A stretch of DNA of 64,000 nt, taken from NCBI RefSeq assembly GCF_003594935.2, contig NZ_CP043342.1, positions 2,976,001 to 3,040,000 on the forward strand, written 5' to 3'. Of this stretch, positions 40,102-48,673 are shown one piece after another. A program made the position numbers and the translations under genes. This DNA comes from Enterobacter huaxiensis (GTDB lineage Bacteria > Pseudomonadota > Gammaproteobacteria > Enterobacterales > Enterobacteriaceae). The notes beneath the pieces are model-generated. The model worked only from the letters and a program-made list of their open reading frames with translations, did not search any database and was not told where the DNA came from. The first letter of the stretch is position 1; each line of letters starts with the position of its first letter.

Positions 40102-41031
40102 ATGATTAAAAAACGAATGCAGGTTGCGCTGGGGGCGGTTGCGTTGCTGCAAATGTCGTCCATGGCGCTGGCTAAGGATATCAGGGTGACTTATGCTGGC
40201 TCCATGGGCAAGGTCATGGATGAGGGGTTAGGCCCGGCCTTTTCCAGAGCAAATAACAACGGCTATCAGGGGCAGGGTCAGGGTGCATACGGGATGGCAC
40301 GTCTGCTGGCAAGCCACAAAATTGAGGCCGATGTATTCGTCTCCATCACCCCGGGACCGATGCAGATCCTCAAAAATGCCGGGCTGATAGATGAGGCGGT
40401 ACCGGTCGCCAGCACCAGCATGGTGGTCGCTTACAGCCCTAAGGGGAAACATGCGGCGCAGTTTGAACAGGCCAGCAGAAAGAAAGACGGCTCGTGGCTG
40501 ACTCTGCTGGCGCAGAAAGAGGTCTCATTCGGCCGCACCGATCCTTATGTCGATCCAAAAGGCCAGAATATTGTCTTCAGCCTAATGCTGGCTGAAAAGT
40601 ATTACAACATGCCGGGTATCACAGATAAGATTTTAGGCTCGCTGCAGAACCCACAGCAGACTCATCAGGAAGGAGGTCTGCTGGCCCGTCTGGAAAGCGG
40701 TCAGGTGGACGCAGCAGCAGGATACGAGAGTGAAGTTCGCTCAGCCCATTTGCCGTATGTCGCGCTGCCGGATGAAATAAACCTCAGCAACCCGGCGATG
40801 ACGAAACAGTGGTATGACACTGTCAGTTTCACCATTAAAGACAGCAAAGGCCAGGATCAGATCCTGCACACTCAACCAATGGTGTTCTATGCGGCGGTGT
40901 TGAAAAACGCGCCGAATGGTGTGGAACAGGGACAAAAGTTCGTATCGTTCATGCAAAGCATCGAGGGGCAGAAATTGTTCAAAGCGTTTGGCTACGCTGA
41001 ACCTAAAGGAGACAACTTATACGCCCGCTAA
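40102..41031 (+). CDS. Periplasmic molybdate/tungstate-type ABC binding protein
   Basis: Extracellular solute-binding protein of the ModA/WtpA group, 309 residues. The signal peptide ends SSMALA; the mature start is KDIRVTYAGSMGKVMDE. The WtpA-like segments YAGSM, FGRTDPYVDPKGQN and AAGYESE are oxyanion-site regions. The ATG at 40102 has AGAGGG 5 bases upstream. A ModE-type site lies just before it. Anions other than molybdate or tungstate cannot be excluded on sequence alone, but the operator argues for molybdate. Confidence 0.85.
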   Translation: MIKKRMQVALGAVALLQMSSMALAKDIRVTYAGSMGKVMDEGLGPAFSRANNNGYQGQGQGAYGMARLLASHKIEADVFVSITPGPMQILKNAGLIDEAVPVASTSMVVAYSPKGKHAAQFEQASRKKDGSWLTLLAQKEVSFGRTDPYVDPKGQNIVFSLMLAEKYYNMPGITDKILGSLQNPQQTHQEGGLLARLESGQVDAAAGYESEVRSAHLPYVALPDEINLSNPAMTKQWYDTVSFTIKDSKGQDQILHTQPMVFYAAVLKNAPNGVEQGQKFVSFMQSIEGQKLFKAFGYAEPKGDNLYAR

Positions 41032-41792
41032 GAAAACCGGGCTGGGTGGCGGGGTGGTTATCTCTGCCCGCTATCCTGCTGTTAAGCATCCCCTTTATCA
41101 CGCTGATTGGCGTAACACCCTGGCATCATCTGCAGCTGGCCTGGCGCGACGACAGCGCCATTGTCGTCTCAATGGGACTTGGGGTGCTGGCGCTCGGAAT
41201 TATCATTCTTATCGGCATGCCGGTGGCATGGTGGCTGTCACAAGCAACGGGTCGAAAACGATTGATCTGTGAACTGCTGGTGATGATCCCTCTGCTGACG
41301 CCACCGCTGGCAATGGGGATTTTGCTGGTTTCGGCTTTCGGGCCTTACGGCGTGTTTGGCCGCTGGCTTTCACTGTTGGGAGCTACGCTGGTAAATAATC
41401 CGGCGGCGTTTGTGCTGGCTCAGGTTTACGGTGCCCTGCCTTATTTTATCGTGGTGGCGCGTTCGGCGTTTGCAACTGTTCCCAAAAATATTCTTGAAGC
41501 TGGGCAAACGTTGGGAGCCTCCCCCTGGAATCGCTTTCGCTTTCTCACATTACCTCTGGCATTGCCTGGGCTGGCTTCTGCCGTGACGCTCGCCTGGGTT
41601 CGCGCGGTAGGCGAGTTCGGGATCGTGATGATCTTTGCGTATTTCCCGCAGGGTATGCCGGTAAAGCTGTATACCAATCTGCAAAATGACGGGGTGGACG
41701 CGGTATATACCTTACTGTGGATGCTGCTGTTAGTGACGCTTCCCCTGCCTATGGTCTGCTTTGCTCTTGGCAAACGAATGGCAAGGAAATGA
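41019..41792 (+). CDS. ABC permease (ModB/WtpB type), possible AUA start
   Basis: Inner-membrane ABC permease with about six helices; the EAA loop for ATPase contact is EAGQTLGASPWNRFRFLTLP. The frame contains a GTG at 41046, but no ribosome site precedes it. A strong AAAGGAGA (41005-41012) lies 6 bases before ATA at 41019, in frame, giving M-RPLRKPGWVAGWLSLPA, a good basic N-terminus for a permease. I therefore place the start at the ATA, overlapping the binding-protein gene. A third gene for the ATPase is missing: the next ORF is on the other strand. Confidence 0.75.
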   Translation: MRPLRKPGWVAGWLSLPAILLLSIPFITLIGVTPWHHLQLAWRDDSAIVVSMGLGVLALGIIILIGMPVAWWLSQATGRKRLICELLVMIPLLTPPLAMGILLVSAFGPYGVFGRWLSLLGATLVNNPAAFVLAQVYGALPYFIVVARSAFATVPKNILEAGQTLGASPWNRFRFLTLPLALPGLASAVTLAWVRAVGEFGIVMIFAYFPQGMPVKLYTNLQNDGVDAVYTLLWMLLLVTLPLPMVCFALGKRMARK

Positions 41793-41802
41793 ACCCCCCT
41801 TA

Positions 41803-41876
41803 GAGCGTCCGCTTGTCGCTCTCAGCGGCCCATCAGCTCAGTTCGCTCATCCGCTTCGTGCCAGGAGCGGACATGA
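41803..41876. repeat. Interspersed TCCGCTT repeat, copy C
   Basis: GAGCGTCCGCTTGTCGCTCT CAGCGGCCCATCAGCTCAGT then TCATCCGCTTCGTGCCAGGA GCGGAC. Longest copy; it begins right after the permease stop, where an ATPase gene would be expected. Confidence 0.75.
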
Positions 41877-41950
41877 CTAATGTGGGACAGAGAGACGAGT
41901 CCAAGAAGTTAGCAAAACATCCTGCTCTTCAGATAAGTGATTGCATATAA

Positions 41951-42901
41951 TTAGATGATTTTTCGGGTGAACTGCTGTTCAGTAATGCTACTACCCCATT
42001 GATCGCCTTCCCATTCTTTCGACAATTCAAATCCGAATGATTCGTACAATCGTCTTGCTGCGCTAAGCTTATTAAACGTCCATAATTGTATAGAAGTGAA
42101 CTTCTGCTCATCACAAAATCTCATAGCCTCAGCAATGAGTTTTCTGCCTATTCCACTGCCACGACACCCATCGTCAAGGATAAACCAGCGCAAATGCGCT
42201 TCGTTGTTTCCCAGATCCTCACCGTCGATTGCAACTGAGCCCACCAGGCGTTCATTCACCATTGCCAGCCAAATCTGATTACATGGCTTATTCAGTCGGG
42301 CAGAGAAATCAGCAAGACCTGCAGCAACCTTCGCTTCAAAAAAACTACCGAAACTATGCTCTCTGGCGTAATAGGCGCCATGCATTTCAGTAATGCGGCC
42401 AATCATTCCGGCATGATAGCCCGACACTATTTTGAAGCTGTTTTCCACATTTCCAGCGGTATTTTCGCGACAAGCTTTCAACGCGCTGGCATATGAAGAA
42501 AGGCTTTTAGATACAGCCTTCTGGGTAAACGAATCAAGCTTATTGAGTGCCGCTGCTACTCGTTGGTCAGCGTAAGTATTGATATTCTGCACTGTCTCAC
42601 GGCCCTTCACTGTGAGACTTACTAGCTTCGTCCTCGCATCTTCAGTGGAAGGGTTTTCTTCAAGTTCACCGGCCTCGACGAGTTTTGCGAGCATGCGACT
42701 GACGCTGGATTTCTCGAGGCCCAAAATCTGCACCAGTTGAGCGGCGGTCATTGACCCATGACCTTCAATTTCGAGCATAGAGTGAACTGCTGAGGGAGGA
42801 TAATCAGTTGCGGCTAGATTTTGGTTCATGAAACCCAGTTCTCGCACCATTAAACGTGATGCCTCACGTATATTTTTTATATTCATTAATTCTGAAGTCA
42901 T
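41951..42901 (-). CDS. MarR-GNAT fusion: regulator with acetyltransferase domain
   Basis: A two-domain protein of 316 residues. The N-terminal MarR winged helix (about 1-145) has MTAAQLVQILGLEKSSVSRM and the wing ENPSTEDARTKLVSLT. The C-terminal GNAT acetyltransferase (about 155-310) has acetyl-CoA motif RGSGIGRKLIAEAM and AARRLYESFGFEL. Such fusions are known in enteric bacteria, but targets are unknown. The ATG at 42901 has GGGG 8 bases before; the ATG at 42907 is too close. A perfect palindrome upstream is a likely self-operator. Confidence 0.85.
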   Translation of the reverse strand: MTSELMNIKNIREASRLMVRELGFMNQNLAATDYPPSAVHSMLEIEGHGSMTAAQLVQILGLEKSSVSRMLAKLVEAGELEENPSTEDARTKLVSLTVKGRETVQNINTYADQRVAAALNKLDSFTQKAVSKSLSSYASALKACRENTAGNVENSFKIVSGYHAGMIGRITEMHGAYYAREHSFGSFFEAKVAAGLADFSARLNKPCNQIWLAMVNERLVGSVAIDGEDLGNNEAHLRWFILDDGCRGSGIGRKLIAEAMRFCDEQKFTSIQLWTFNKLSAARRLYESFGFELSKEWEGDQWGSSITEQQFTRKII

Positions 42902-42921
42902 TAACATTACCCCGCAAAATA

Positions 42922-42936
42922 GTTGTACTATACAAC
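42922..42936. promoter_or_regulatory. Palindromic MarR-type operator
   Basis: GTTGTA CTA TACAAC, a perfect 6-3-6 palindrome 20 bases before the start of the MarR-GNAT gene. Probably autoregulatory. Confidence 0.65.
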
Positions 42937-43437
42937 CATTAATCTTGAGGATCTGTCAATGTCTTACTAAGGTCAGCTTTTTGCTCAGAGCGGACCTCCG
43001 CCCCCTCCTCGCCCGTCCGCCACTTCCCGGGGCGGCTCGAATTCGTCGCTATTGCGCGATCATATCCATAAGCAATCAACCATCAAAAACTGCACGTCAC
43101 CTTCAAACTCCCCGTAGCGACGTTTTGCGTTGAAAAACAGGACTATCACCCGCATCCCTCGTCAGCTCATTTTTGGTGATGTATAGAGCGGACTGGGGCT
43201 TGCCATCGTTAAAGCAGTGGCGCAGCAGCGTAAACCTGATTACTTCCGCAGGCGCTGGCCTGATGGTGACGGTTGACTTGCCGAACCGCACGTTTGGCTA
43301 AACCGGAACAGGGTGTTCGATCGCAAATGCCGCAGATTGCTTCAAAAAAATTACCGTATTTGTTATATTGTTGTTTATTGCTTACTCACTCTGCGGTGCC
43401 AAAAAGAACAAGATTCACCGCAACCCAGGATACAAAA
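42937..43437. other. Degenerate intergenic region with TCCGCTT repeat, copy D
   Basis: About 500 bp without a supported gene. A diverged repeat copy (AAGGTCAGCTTTTTGCTCAG AGCGGACC) lies at 42970-42998. The only ORF, on the minus strand at 43103-43291 (62 codons, MRFGKSTVTIRPAPAEVIRF), has no recognisable domain and may be a gene remnant. The right end (from about 43340) is AT-rich and holds the oqxR promoter. Confidence 0.45.
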
Positions 43438-43917
43438 ATGTTAGATTACCGCTTCCCGACAGCTTTGCAGATGGTTCTCAGCGTAGCAATGGCGGAGCAA
43501 TTGGGTGAACGTTCGACGAGTGCGATTCTGGCCTACGGCCTGGAAGCAAACCCGAGCTTCATCCGCAAACTGATGGTTCCTCTCACGCGTGACGGTATTA
43601 TCGTCTCCACGCTTGGCCGTAACGGCTCTATTCACCTTGGACGCCCGGCGGAAGAAATCACCCTGCGCGATATCTACCTTTCCGTCATCGAAGATAAAAA
43701 GCTGTGGGCATCACGCCCTGACGTACCGGCCCGCTGCGTGGTCAGCGCCAACGCATGCTGGTACTTCAAGTCTATCTCCGAGGAAGCGGAGCAGGCTTCG
43801 TTACAGGTACTGGCGCGCCACACCGTGGCGAGCGCGCTGGAAGAAGTGAAAAAAGCCGATACCAGCGGCTGCGATCCGGTGCCTGAACTTATCGCCAAGT
43901 ATAAAGAAGCCCTTTAA
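43438..43917 (+). CDS. oqxR: Rrf2-family repressor OqxR
   Basis: A 159-residue Rrf2-type winged-helix regulator starting MLDYRFPTALQMVLSVAMAE, with recognition region SFIRKLMVPLTRDGIIVS. In Klebsiella pneumoniae the matching gene lies after oqxB and represses rarA and oqxAB; loss raises efflux. It has few cysteines (C-X6-C in RCVVSANAC), so an Fe-S cluster like that of NsrR is uncertain. The ATG at 43438 has AGGA 7 bases before; the frame runs open to 43273 without support. It converges with oqxB. Confidence 0.9.
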   Translation: MLDYRFPTALQMVLSVAMAEQLGERSTSAILAYGLEANPSFIRKLMVPLTRDGIIVSTLGRNGSIHLGRPAEEITLRDIYLSVIEDKKLWASRPDVPARCVVSANACWYFKSISEEAEQASLQVLARHTVASALEEVKKADTSGCDPVPELIAKYKEAL

Positions 43918-43934
43918 CTTTCCTTGAGTGCAAA

Positions 43935-43964
43935 AAAAACCGCCTTGCTATGGAGGCGGTTTTT
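43935..43964. terminator. Bidirectional terminator between oqxR and oqxB
   Basis: AAAAACCGCCT / AGGCGGTTTTT with an 8-base loop between convergent genes. Confidence 0.85.
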
Positions 43965-43981
43965 TATTATCTGCAACATCC

Positions 43982-46900
43982 CTACGCGGGCAGAACGTCC
44001 CTTTCCGCTTTTTTGCCGCGCGTCACGAACTTACGCAGCGTCACGTAGAACACCGGCGTCAGGAACAGACCAAACAGCGTCACCCCCAGCATCCCGGAGA
44101 AGACCGTGATCCCGGTAACGCCGCGCACTTCTGCGCCCGCGCCGTGGCCGAGGATCAGCGGAATGGTCCCGGCAATAAAGGCGATGGAGGTCATCACAAT
44201 CGGGCGTAAACGCAGGCGGCACGCCTCCAGCGCGGCTTCCATAATGCCTTTGCCCTGAATTTCCAGCTCGCGGGCAAATTCCACGATGAGAATCGCGTTT
44301 TTACACGCCAGCCCCATCAGCACCACCAGCCCTACCTGCACGAACACGTTGTTATCGCCACCGGTCAGCCAGACGCCAAACAGCGCGGAGAGCATGGTCA
44401 TCGGCACGATGAGGATCACCGCCAGCGGCAGCGTCCAGCTTTCATACAGCGCCGCCAGCACCAGGAATGCCAGCAGCACCGCAACCGGGAAGACGATCAG
44501 CGCCGTGTTGCCCTGCGTGGCCTGCTGGAAGCTCAGGTCCGTCCATTCAATGTTCATCCCGTTCGGCAGGATCTGCCTGGACATTCCGTCCAGCTGCGCC
44601 ATCGCCTGCGAGGACGAGAGCACGCGCGGGTCGGCATCGCCAATCAGATCCGCCGCCGGGTAACCGTTGTAGCGAATCACCGGGTCCGGGCCGTAGGTGG
44701 TCGTGATATTCACCATACTGCCAATCGGCACCATTTCACCCTGGCTATTACGGGTGCGTAAATTCGCAATATCTTCCACGCTGTCGCGGAACTGCCCGTC
44801 GGCCTGCGCCATTACGCGCCAGGTGCGCCCAAACTGGTTGAAGTCATTCACGTACGACGAGCCCAGATAGGTTTGCAGCGTACCGAAAAGATCGGTCAGC
44901 GACACGCCCTGCGCTTTCGCCTTGTCGCGGTCAACCTGCACGTCCAGCTGCGGAACGTTAGCCTGGTAGGTTGAGATCGGGAAGTGCATTCCCGGCGTCT
45001 GCATAATCGCACCGGACATGGTGTTTACCGCGTTTTGCAGCGCGCCATAGCCCAGACCGCCGCGATCCTGAATGTACAGGGAATACCCCGACCCCTGACC
45101 CAGCCCTAAAATCGGCGGCGGCAGGATGGAGAAGCCAAAGCCCTGCTGGATTTGCGCAATTTTCGCGTTGATCTCCGCGTTAATTTCCGCCGCAGTATGT
45201 TTACGCTGGTCGAACGGCTTCAGGCCGAAGAAGACCGTCCCCGTATTCGGCGTGTTGGTGAACTGCAGCGCGTTCAGCCCCGGGAACGCGACCGCGTAGT
45301 CCACGCCTTCGGTATTCATCCCGATTTCGCTCATTTTGCGGATCACCGCATCGGTCCGCGCCAGCGACGAGCCTTCCGGCATCTTCACGCCGCCAATCAG
45401 GTACAGCTTATCCTGCGTTGGAATAAACCCGCCGGGTACCGCTTTAAACATCACGCCTGCGGCACAGAGCAGCAGCAGATAAACGACAAACACCGCCCCG
45501 CGTCGGCCGAGCGTTTTGCCCACCAGCCCCTGATAGCCGTTCGAGCTGCGGTGGAAAAAGCGGTTAAACGGACGGAAAATCCAGCCGAACAGACGATCGA
45601 TAAGCCGGGTCGGGAAATCTTTCGGCGCGCCGTGCGGTTTTAACAGCAGTGCCGCCAGCGCCGGGGAGAGCGTCAGCGAGTTAATTGCGGAGATGACCGT
45701 GGAAATCGCAATCGTCACCGCAAACTGCTTGTAGAACTGCCCGGTAACGCCCGAGAGAAACGCCATCGGCACAAACACCGCGCACAGCACCAGCGCGATG
45801 GCGATAATCGGCCCGGACACTTCGCGCATCGCCTGATGCGCCGCCGCGAGCGGAGCAAGCCCCTCTTCGATGTTTCGCTCGACGTTTTCCACCACCACGA
45901 TGGCGTCGTCCACCACGATACCGATGGCCAGCACCAGCCCGAACAAGCTCAGGGTATTCAGCGAGAAGCCCAGCAGGTAGAGAATGCTGAAGGTCCCCAC
46001 TACCGACACCGGCACCGCGATCAGCGGAATGATTGACGCGCGCCAGGTTTGCAGAAACAGGATCACCACCAGCACTACCAGCACCACCGCTTCCAGCAGC
46101 GTTTGCACGACCGCACGAATGGAGTCACGCACGAAAACGGTCGGATCGTAAGGTGCCGCCCACTTCATATCTTCCGGGAAACGGGTCGACAGTTCGTCCA
46201 TTTTCGCGCGCACCGCGTTAGACAGATCGATGGCGTTCGCCCCCGGAGACTGGAAGATACCAATCCCGACCGCGTCTTTGTTGTTCAACTGGGAACGCAG
46301 CGCATAGCTGCCGGACCCCATTTCGATACGCGCCACGTCGCGCAGGCGCACGACCGTACCGTCCTGCGTCGTTTTCAGGACAATATTGCCGAACTCTTCT
46401 TCGGTATGCAGACGGCCCTGGGCGTTAATGGAGATCAGGAAATCGCTCTCTTTCGGCAGCGGCTCGGCGCCAAGCTGCCCGGCGGATACCTGCACGTTCT
46501 GCTCCTGCATCGCCGTGACCACATCCGAAGCGGTCAGCCCGCGGGCCGCCACCTTGTTGGGATCCAGCCATACGCGCATCGCGTATTCACCCGAGCCGAA
46601 AATCTGGATCTGGCCGACGCCGGGCAGGCGCGCCAGCTCGTCCTTCACCTTCAGCGTGGCGTAGTTACGCATATACAGGGAGTCGTACTTACCGTTGGGC
46701 GAAAACAGATGCACCACCAGCGTCAGCGTCGGGGACTGTTTCTGGGTGGTAATACCCAAACGCCGCACGTCTTCCGGCAGGCGCGCTTCGGCCTGCGCGA
46801 CGCGGTTTTGCACCTGCACCTGCGCCTGATCCGGGTCGGTTCCCGGACGGAAGGTGACGGTGGTCACGAGCACGCCGTCGGAGCCCGCGACGGACTTCAT

Positions 46901-47137
46901 GTACATCATGTTCTCAACGCCGTTGATCGCCTCTTCCAGCGGCGTCGCCACGGTCTCGGCAATCACTTTCGGGTTGGCCCCCGGGTACTCCGCGCGCACC
47001 TGCACGCTTGGCGGCACGACGTCAGGATATTCGCTCACCGGCAGCAGCGGGATGGCGATTAACCCTGTGATAAAAATCAGAATCGACAGCACCGCGGCAA
47101 AAATCGGCCTGTCGATAAAAAAGCGGGAAAAGTCCAT
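43982..47137 (-). CDS. oqxB: RND efflux pump inner-membrane transporter OqxB
   Basis: Hydrophobe/amphiphile RND transporter of 1051 residues with 12 helices and two large periplasmic loops. It begins MDFSRFFIDRPIFAAVLSIL. The proton-relay helix TM4 reads GIVVDDAIVVVENVERNIEE, and the TM10-12 region has LVVLMGLACKNAILIVEFA. With OqxA and an outer-membrane channel (TolC in relatives) it exports quinolones, chloramphenicol, nitrofurantoin and biocides in related bacteria. It follows oqxA by 23 bases. Confidence 0.94.
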   Translation of the reverse strand: MDFSRFFIDRPIFAAVLSILIFITGLIAIPLLPVSEYPDVVPPSVQVRAEYPGANPKVIAETVATPLEEAINGVENMMYMKSVAGSDGVLVTTVTFRPGTDPDQAQVQVQNRVAQAEARLPEDVRRLGITTQKQSPTLTLVVHLFSPNGKYDSLYMRNYATLKVKDELARLPGVGQIQIFGSGEYAMRVWLDPNKVAARGLTASDVVTAMQEQNVQVSAGQLGAEPLPKESDFLISINAQGRLHTEEEFGNIVLKTTQDGTVVRLRDVARIEMGSGSYALRSQLNNKDAVGIGIFQSPGANAIDLSNAVRAKMDELSTRFPEDMKWAAPYDPTVFVRDSIRAVVQTLLEAVVLVVLVVILFLQTWRASIIPLIAVPVSVVGTFSILYLLGFSLNTLSLFGLVLAIGIVVDDAIVVVENVERNIEEGLAPLAAAHQAMREVSGPIIAIALVLCAVFVPMAFLSGVTGQFYKQFAVTIAISTVISAINSLTLSPALAALLLKPHGAPKDFPTRLIDRLFGWIFRPFNRFFHRSSNGYQGLVGKTLGRRGAVFVVYLLLLCAAGVMFKAVPGGFIPTQDKLYLIGGVKMPEGSSLARTDAVIRKMSEIGMNTEGVDYAVAFPGLNALQFTNTPNTGTVFFGLKPFDQRKHTAAEINAEINAKIAQIQQGFGFSILPPPILGLGQGSGYSLYIQDRGGLGYGALQNAVNTMSGAIMQTPGMHFPISTYQANVPQLDVQVDRDKAKAQGVSLTDLFGTLQTYLGSSYVNDFNQFGRTWRVMAQADGQFRDSVEDIANLRTRNSQGEMVPIGSMVNITTTYGPDPVIRYNGYPAADLIGDADPRVLSSSQAMAQLDGMSRQILPNGMNIEWTDLSFQQATQGNTALIVFPVAVLLAFLVLAALYESWTLPLAVILIVPMTMLSALFGVWLTGGDNNVFVQVGLVVLMGLACKNAILIVEFARELEIQGKGIMEAALEACRLRLRPIVMTSIAFIAGTIPLILGHGAGAEVRGVTGITVFSGMLGVTLFGLFLTPVFYVTLRKFVTRGKKAERDVLPA

Positions 47138-47160
47138 GGGTCGAATTCTCAGGTAGGGGA

Positions 47161-48336
47161 TCAGTTGAGGGCGGCGCTGGCGGTCATGGCAACGGTTTTC
47201 GCGTTAACCGGCATTCCCGGTACAAACACTTTTTGTAAACCGTCGACGATCACTTTATCGCCAGGGTTCAGCCCCTGCCGCACGATGCGTAGACCGTCTG
47301 CCAGACGTCCCGGCGTGATATCGCGACGCTGTGCTTTGCCCTCTTTATCAACCACGTAAACATACTTGCGATCCTGATCGGTCAGCACCGCCTTGTCGTC
47401 GACAAGCGTAGCTTTGAATTCCGCGCTGCCCGGCAGGCGTACGCGGGCAAAGAGTCCCGGCGTGAACTGACGCTGCGCGTTATCCAGCAGCGCGCGCATG
47501 CGGATGGTGCCGGTACTCGGCGTTAGCTGATTATCCAGAAAATCCACTTTGCCCTGATGGGGATACCCCTCCTCGCCCGTCAGGCCAATCTCAACCGGTA
47601 GCGCCGTGTGATTGCTGGACGCCCCCTGCCCGCTGCGGGCCAGACTTTGATAGTGAAGGTAGGTCGACTCATCCACGTCAAAGTAGACATAAACCGTCTT
47701 CTGCGAGACCAGCGTGGTGAGGACGCTGGCGCTGTCACCGGCGGTGACAAGATTACCGCTGGTGATCAACGCGCGGCTGGCGCGGCCATCGATAGGCGCG
47801 GTGACTTTGGTGAAATCGAGGTTAAGTTGCGCGGCATCAACCGCCGCCTGTGCCGCGCGAATGTCGGCCTGCGCCTGGGTGGCGGCCGAACGACGCTGCT
47901 CCCACTCTTCGCGAGATACCACGTTGGTATTGACTAATTTATCGGTACGGTTCGCTTCACTACGCGCCAGGCTGGCCTGCGTTTTGGCTCTCGCCAGCGT
48001 GGCCTGCGCCTGTTCCAGTGCGGCGCGATAGGTTCTGTCATCGATAGTGAACAGCACCTCGCCCTTTTTCACTTCCTGGCCGTCGGTGTAATTCACTTTA
48101 TCAATGTACCCGGAAACGCGCGGGCGTAGCTGAACGCTCTCCACCGCTTCGATCCGGCCGTTAAAGCTATCCCACTGGCTGATGGATTTCACGACCACGT
48201 TAGCTGCACTGACAGCGGGCGCTTGTGGCGCAGCGTTTTGCGCGACGCTGTCATCGCACCCGACGAGCAGCACGGAGGCGAACATCGCCCCCAGCGCGCT
48301 CAGATGAAAGTTACCCCAGGTTTTTTGCAGGCTCAT
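47161..48336 (-). CDS. oqxA: RND efflux periplasmic adaptor OqxA
   Basis: Membrane-fusion lipoprotein of the OqxAB pump, 391 residues from the ATG at 48336 (MSLQKTWGNFHLSALGAMF), the length of known OqxA. The lipobox is LLVGC with Cys27. It has the biotinyl-lipoyl-like domain (RPRVSGYIDKVNYTDGQEVK), a coiled-coil hairpin (about 100-170) and a beta-barrel. The open frame to 48426 is not used. It diverges from rarA, with two matching operators in the gap. Confidence 0.94.
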   Translation of the reverse strand: MSLQKTWGNFHLSALGAMFASVLLVGCDDSVAQNAAPQAPAVSAANVVVKSISQWDSFNGRIEAVESVQLRPRVSGYIDKVNYTDGQEVKKGEVLFTIDDRTYRAALEQAQATLARAKTQASLARSEANRTDKLVNTNVVSREEWEQRRSAATQAQADIRAAQAAVDAAQLNLDFTKVTAPIDGRASRALITSGNLVTAGDSASVLTTLVSQKTVYVYFDVDESTYLHYQSLARSGQGASSNHTALPVEIGLTGEEGYPHQGKVDFLDNQLTPSTGTIRMRALLDNAQRQFTPGLFARVRLPGSAEFKATLVDDKAVLTDQDRKYVYVVDKEGKAQRRDITPGRLADGLRIVRQGLNPGDKVIVDGLQKVFVPGMPVNAKTVAMTASAALN

Positions 48337-48505
48337 TATTTTTATTCCGGTAATTGTAGCCGCCGGGCAAGACGCAGCGGGAGGCGCTGCGCCACGTCCT
48401 TTGTCCGGTGGCTGGCTTAGGGCCATTTGTGTCGTTCATCGCCACAAAACTGTAACAGTTGCGAATACACTATTCCCGGCGATTGTAGGAAGGCGCTTAT
48501 TTAAG

Positions 48506-48524
48506 TGCAAGAATAATTGTTGCA
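48506..48524. promoter_or_regulatory. Candidate OqxR operator 1
   Basis: TGCAAGAATAATTGTTGCA: arms TGCAA / TTGCA with 9 bases between; the dyad extends outward to AAGTGCAA / TTGCACTT. Confidence 0.5.
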
Positions 48525-48579
48525 CTTTATGTGCTATTTGAGTCGATGTTAAAACACCCGTTTCGCTCAGGGGTTTAAA

Positions 48580-48598
48580 TGCAACAATAAAACTTGCA
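48580..48598. promoter_or_regulatory. Candidate OqxR operator 2
   Basis: TGCAACAATAAAACTTGCA: the same arms, the same 9-base spacing and the same inner AATAA as operator 1. It lies 76 bases before rarA. Confidence 0.5.
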
Positions 48599-48673
48599 AT
48601 TAACGGAAAAACGCGCCACCTTTAAATGCAATAGTTAAAGATACCTTTATACAGACAGCGTGGGAATAACCAG

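Larger units (their letters stand above)
48337..48673. promoter_or_regulatory. oqxA/rarA divergent control region
   Basis: A 337-bp gap with no gene. It must contain the oqxAB and rarA promoters. Two 19-bp dyads with a common core are listed separately; a further half site (AATGCAATAG) lies near 48625. Confidence 0.75.

Noticed and set aside
43103..43291. 62-codon minus-strand ORF considered as a gene
   Set aside because: No ribosome site and no recognised domain; kept only as a possible remnant.
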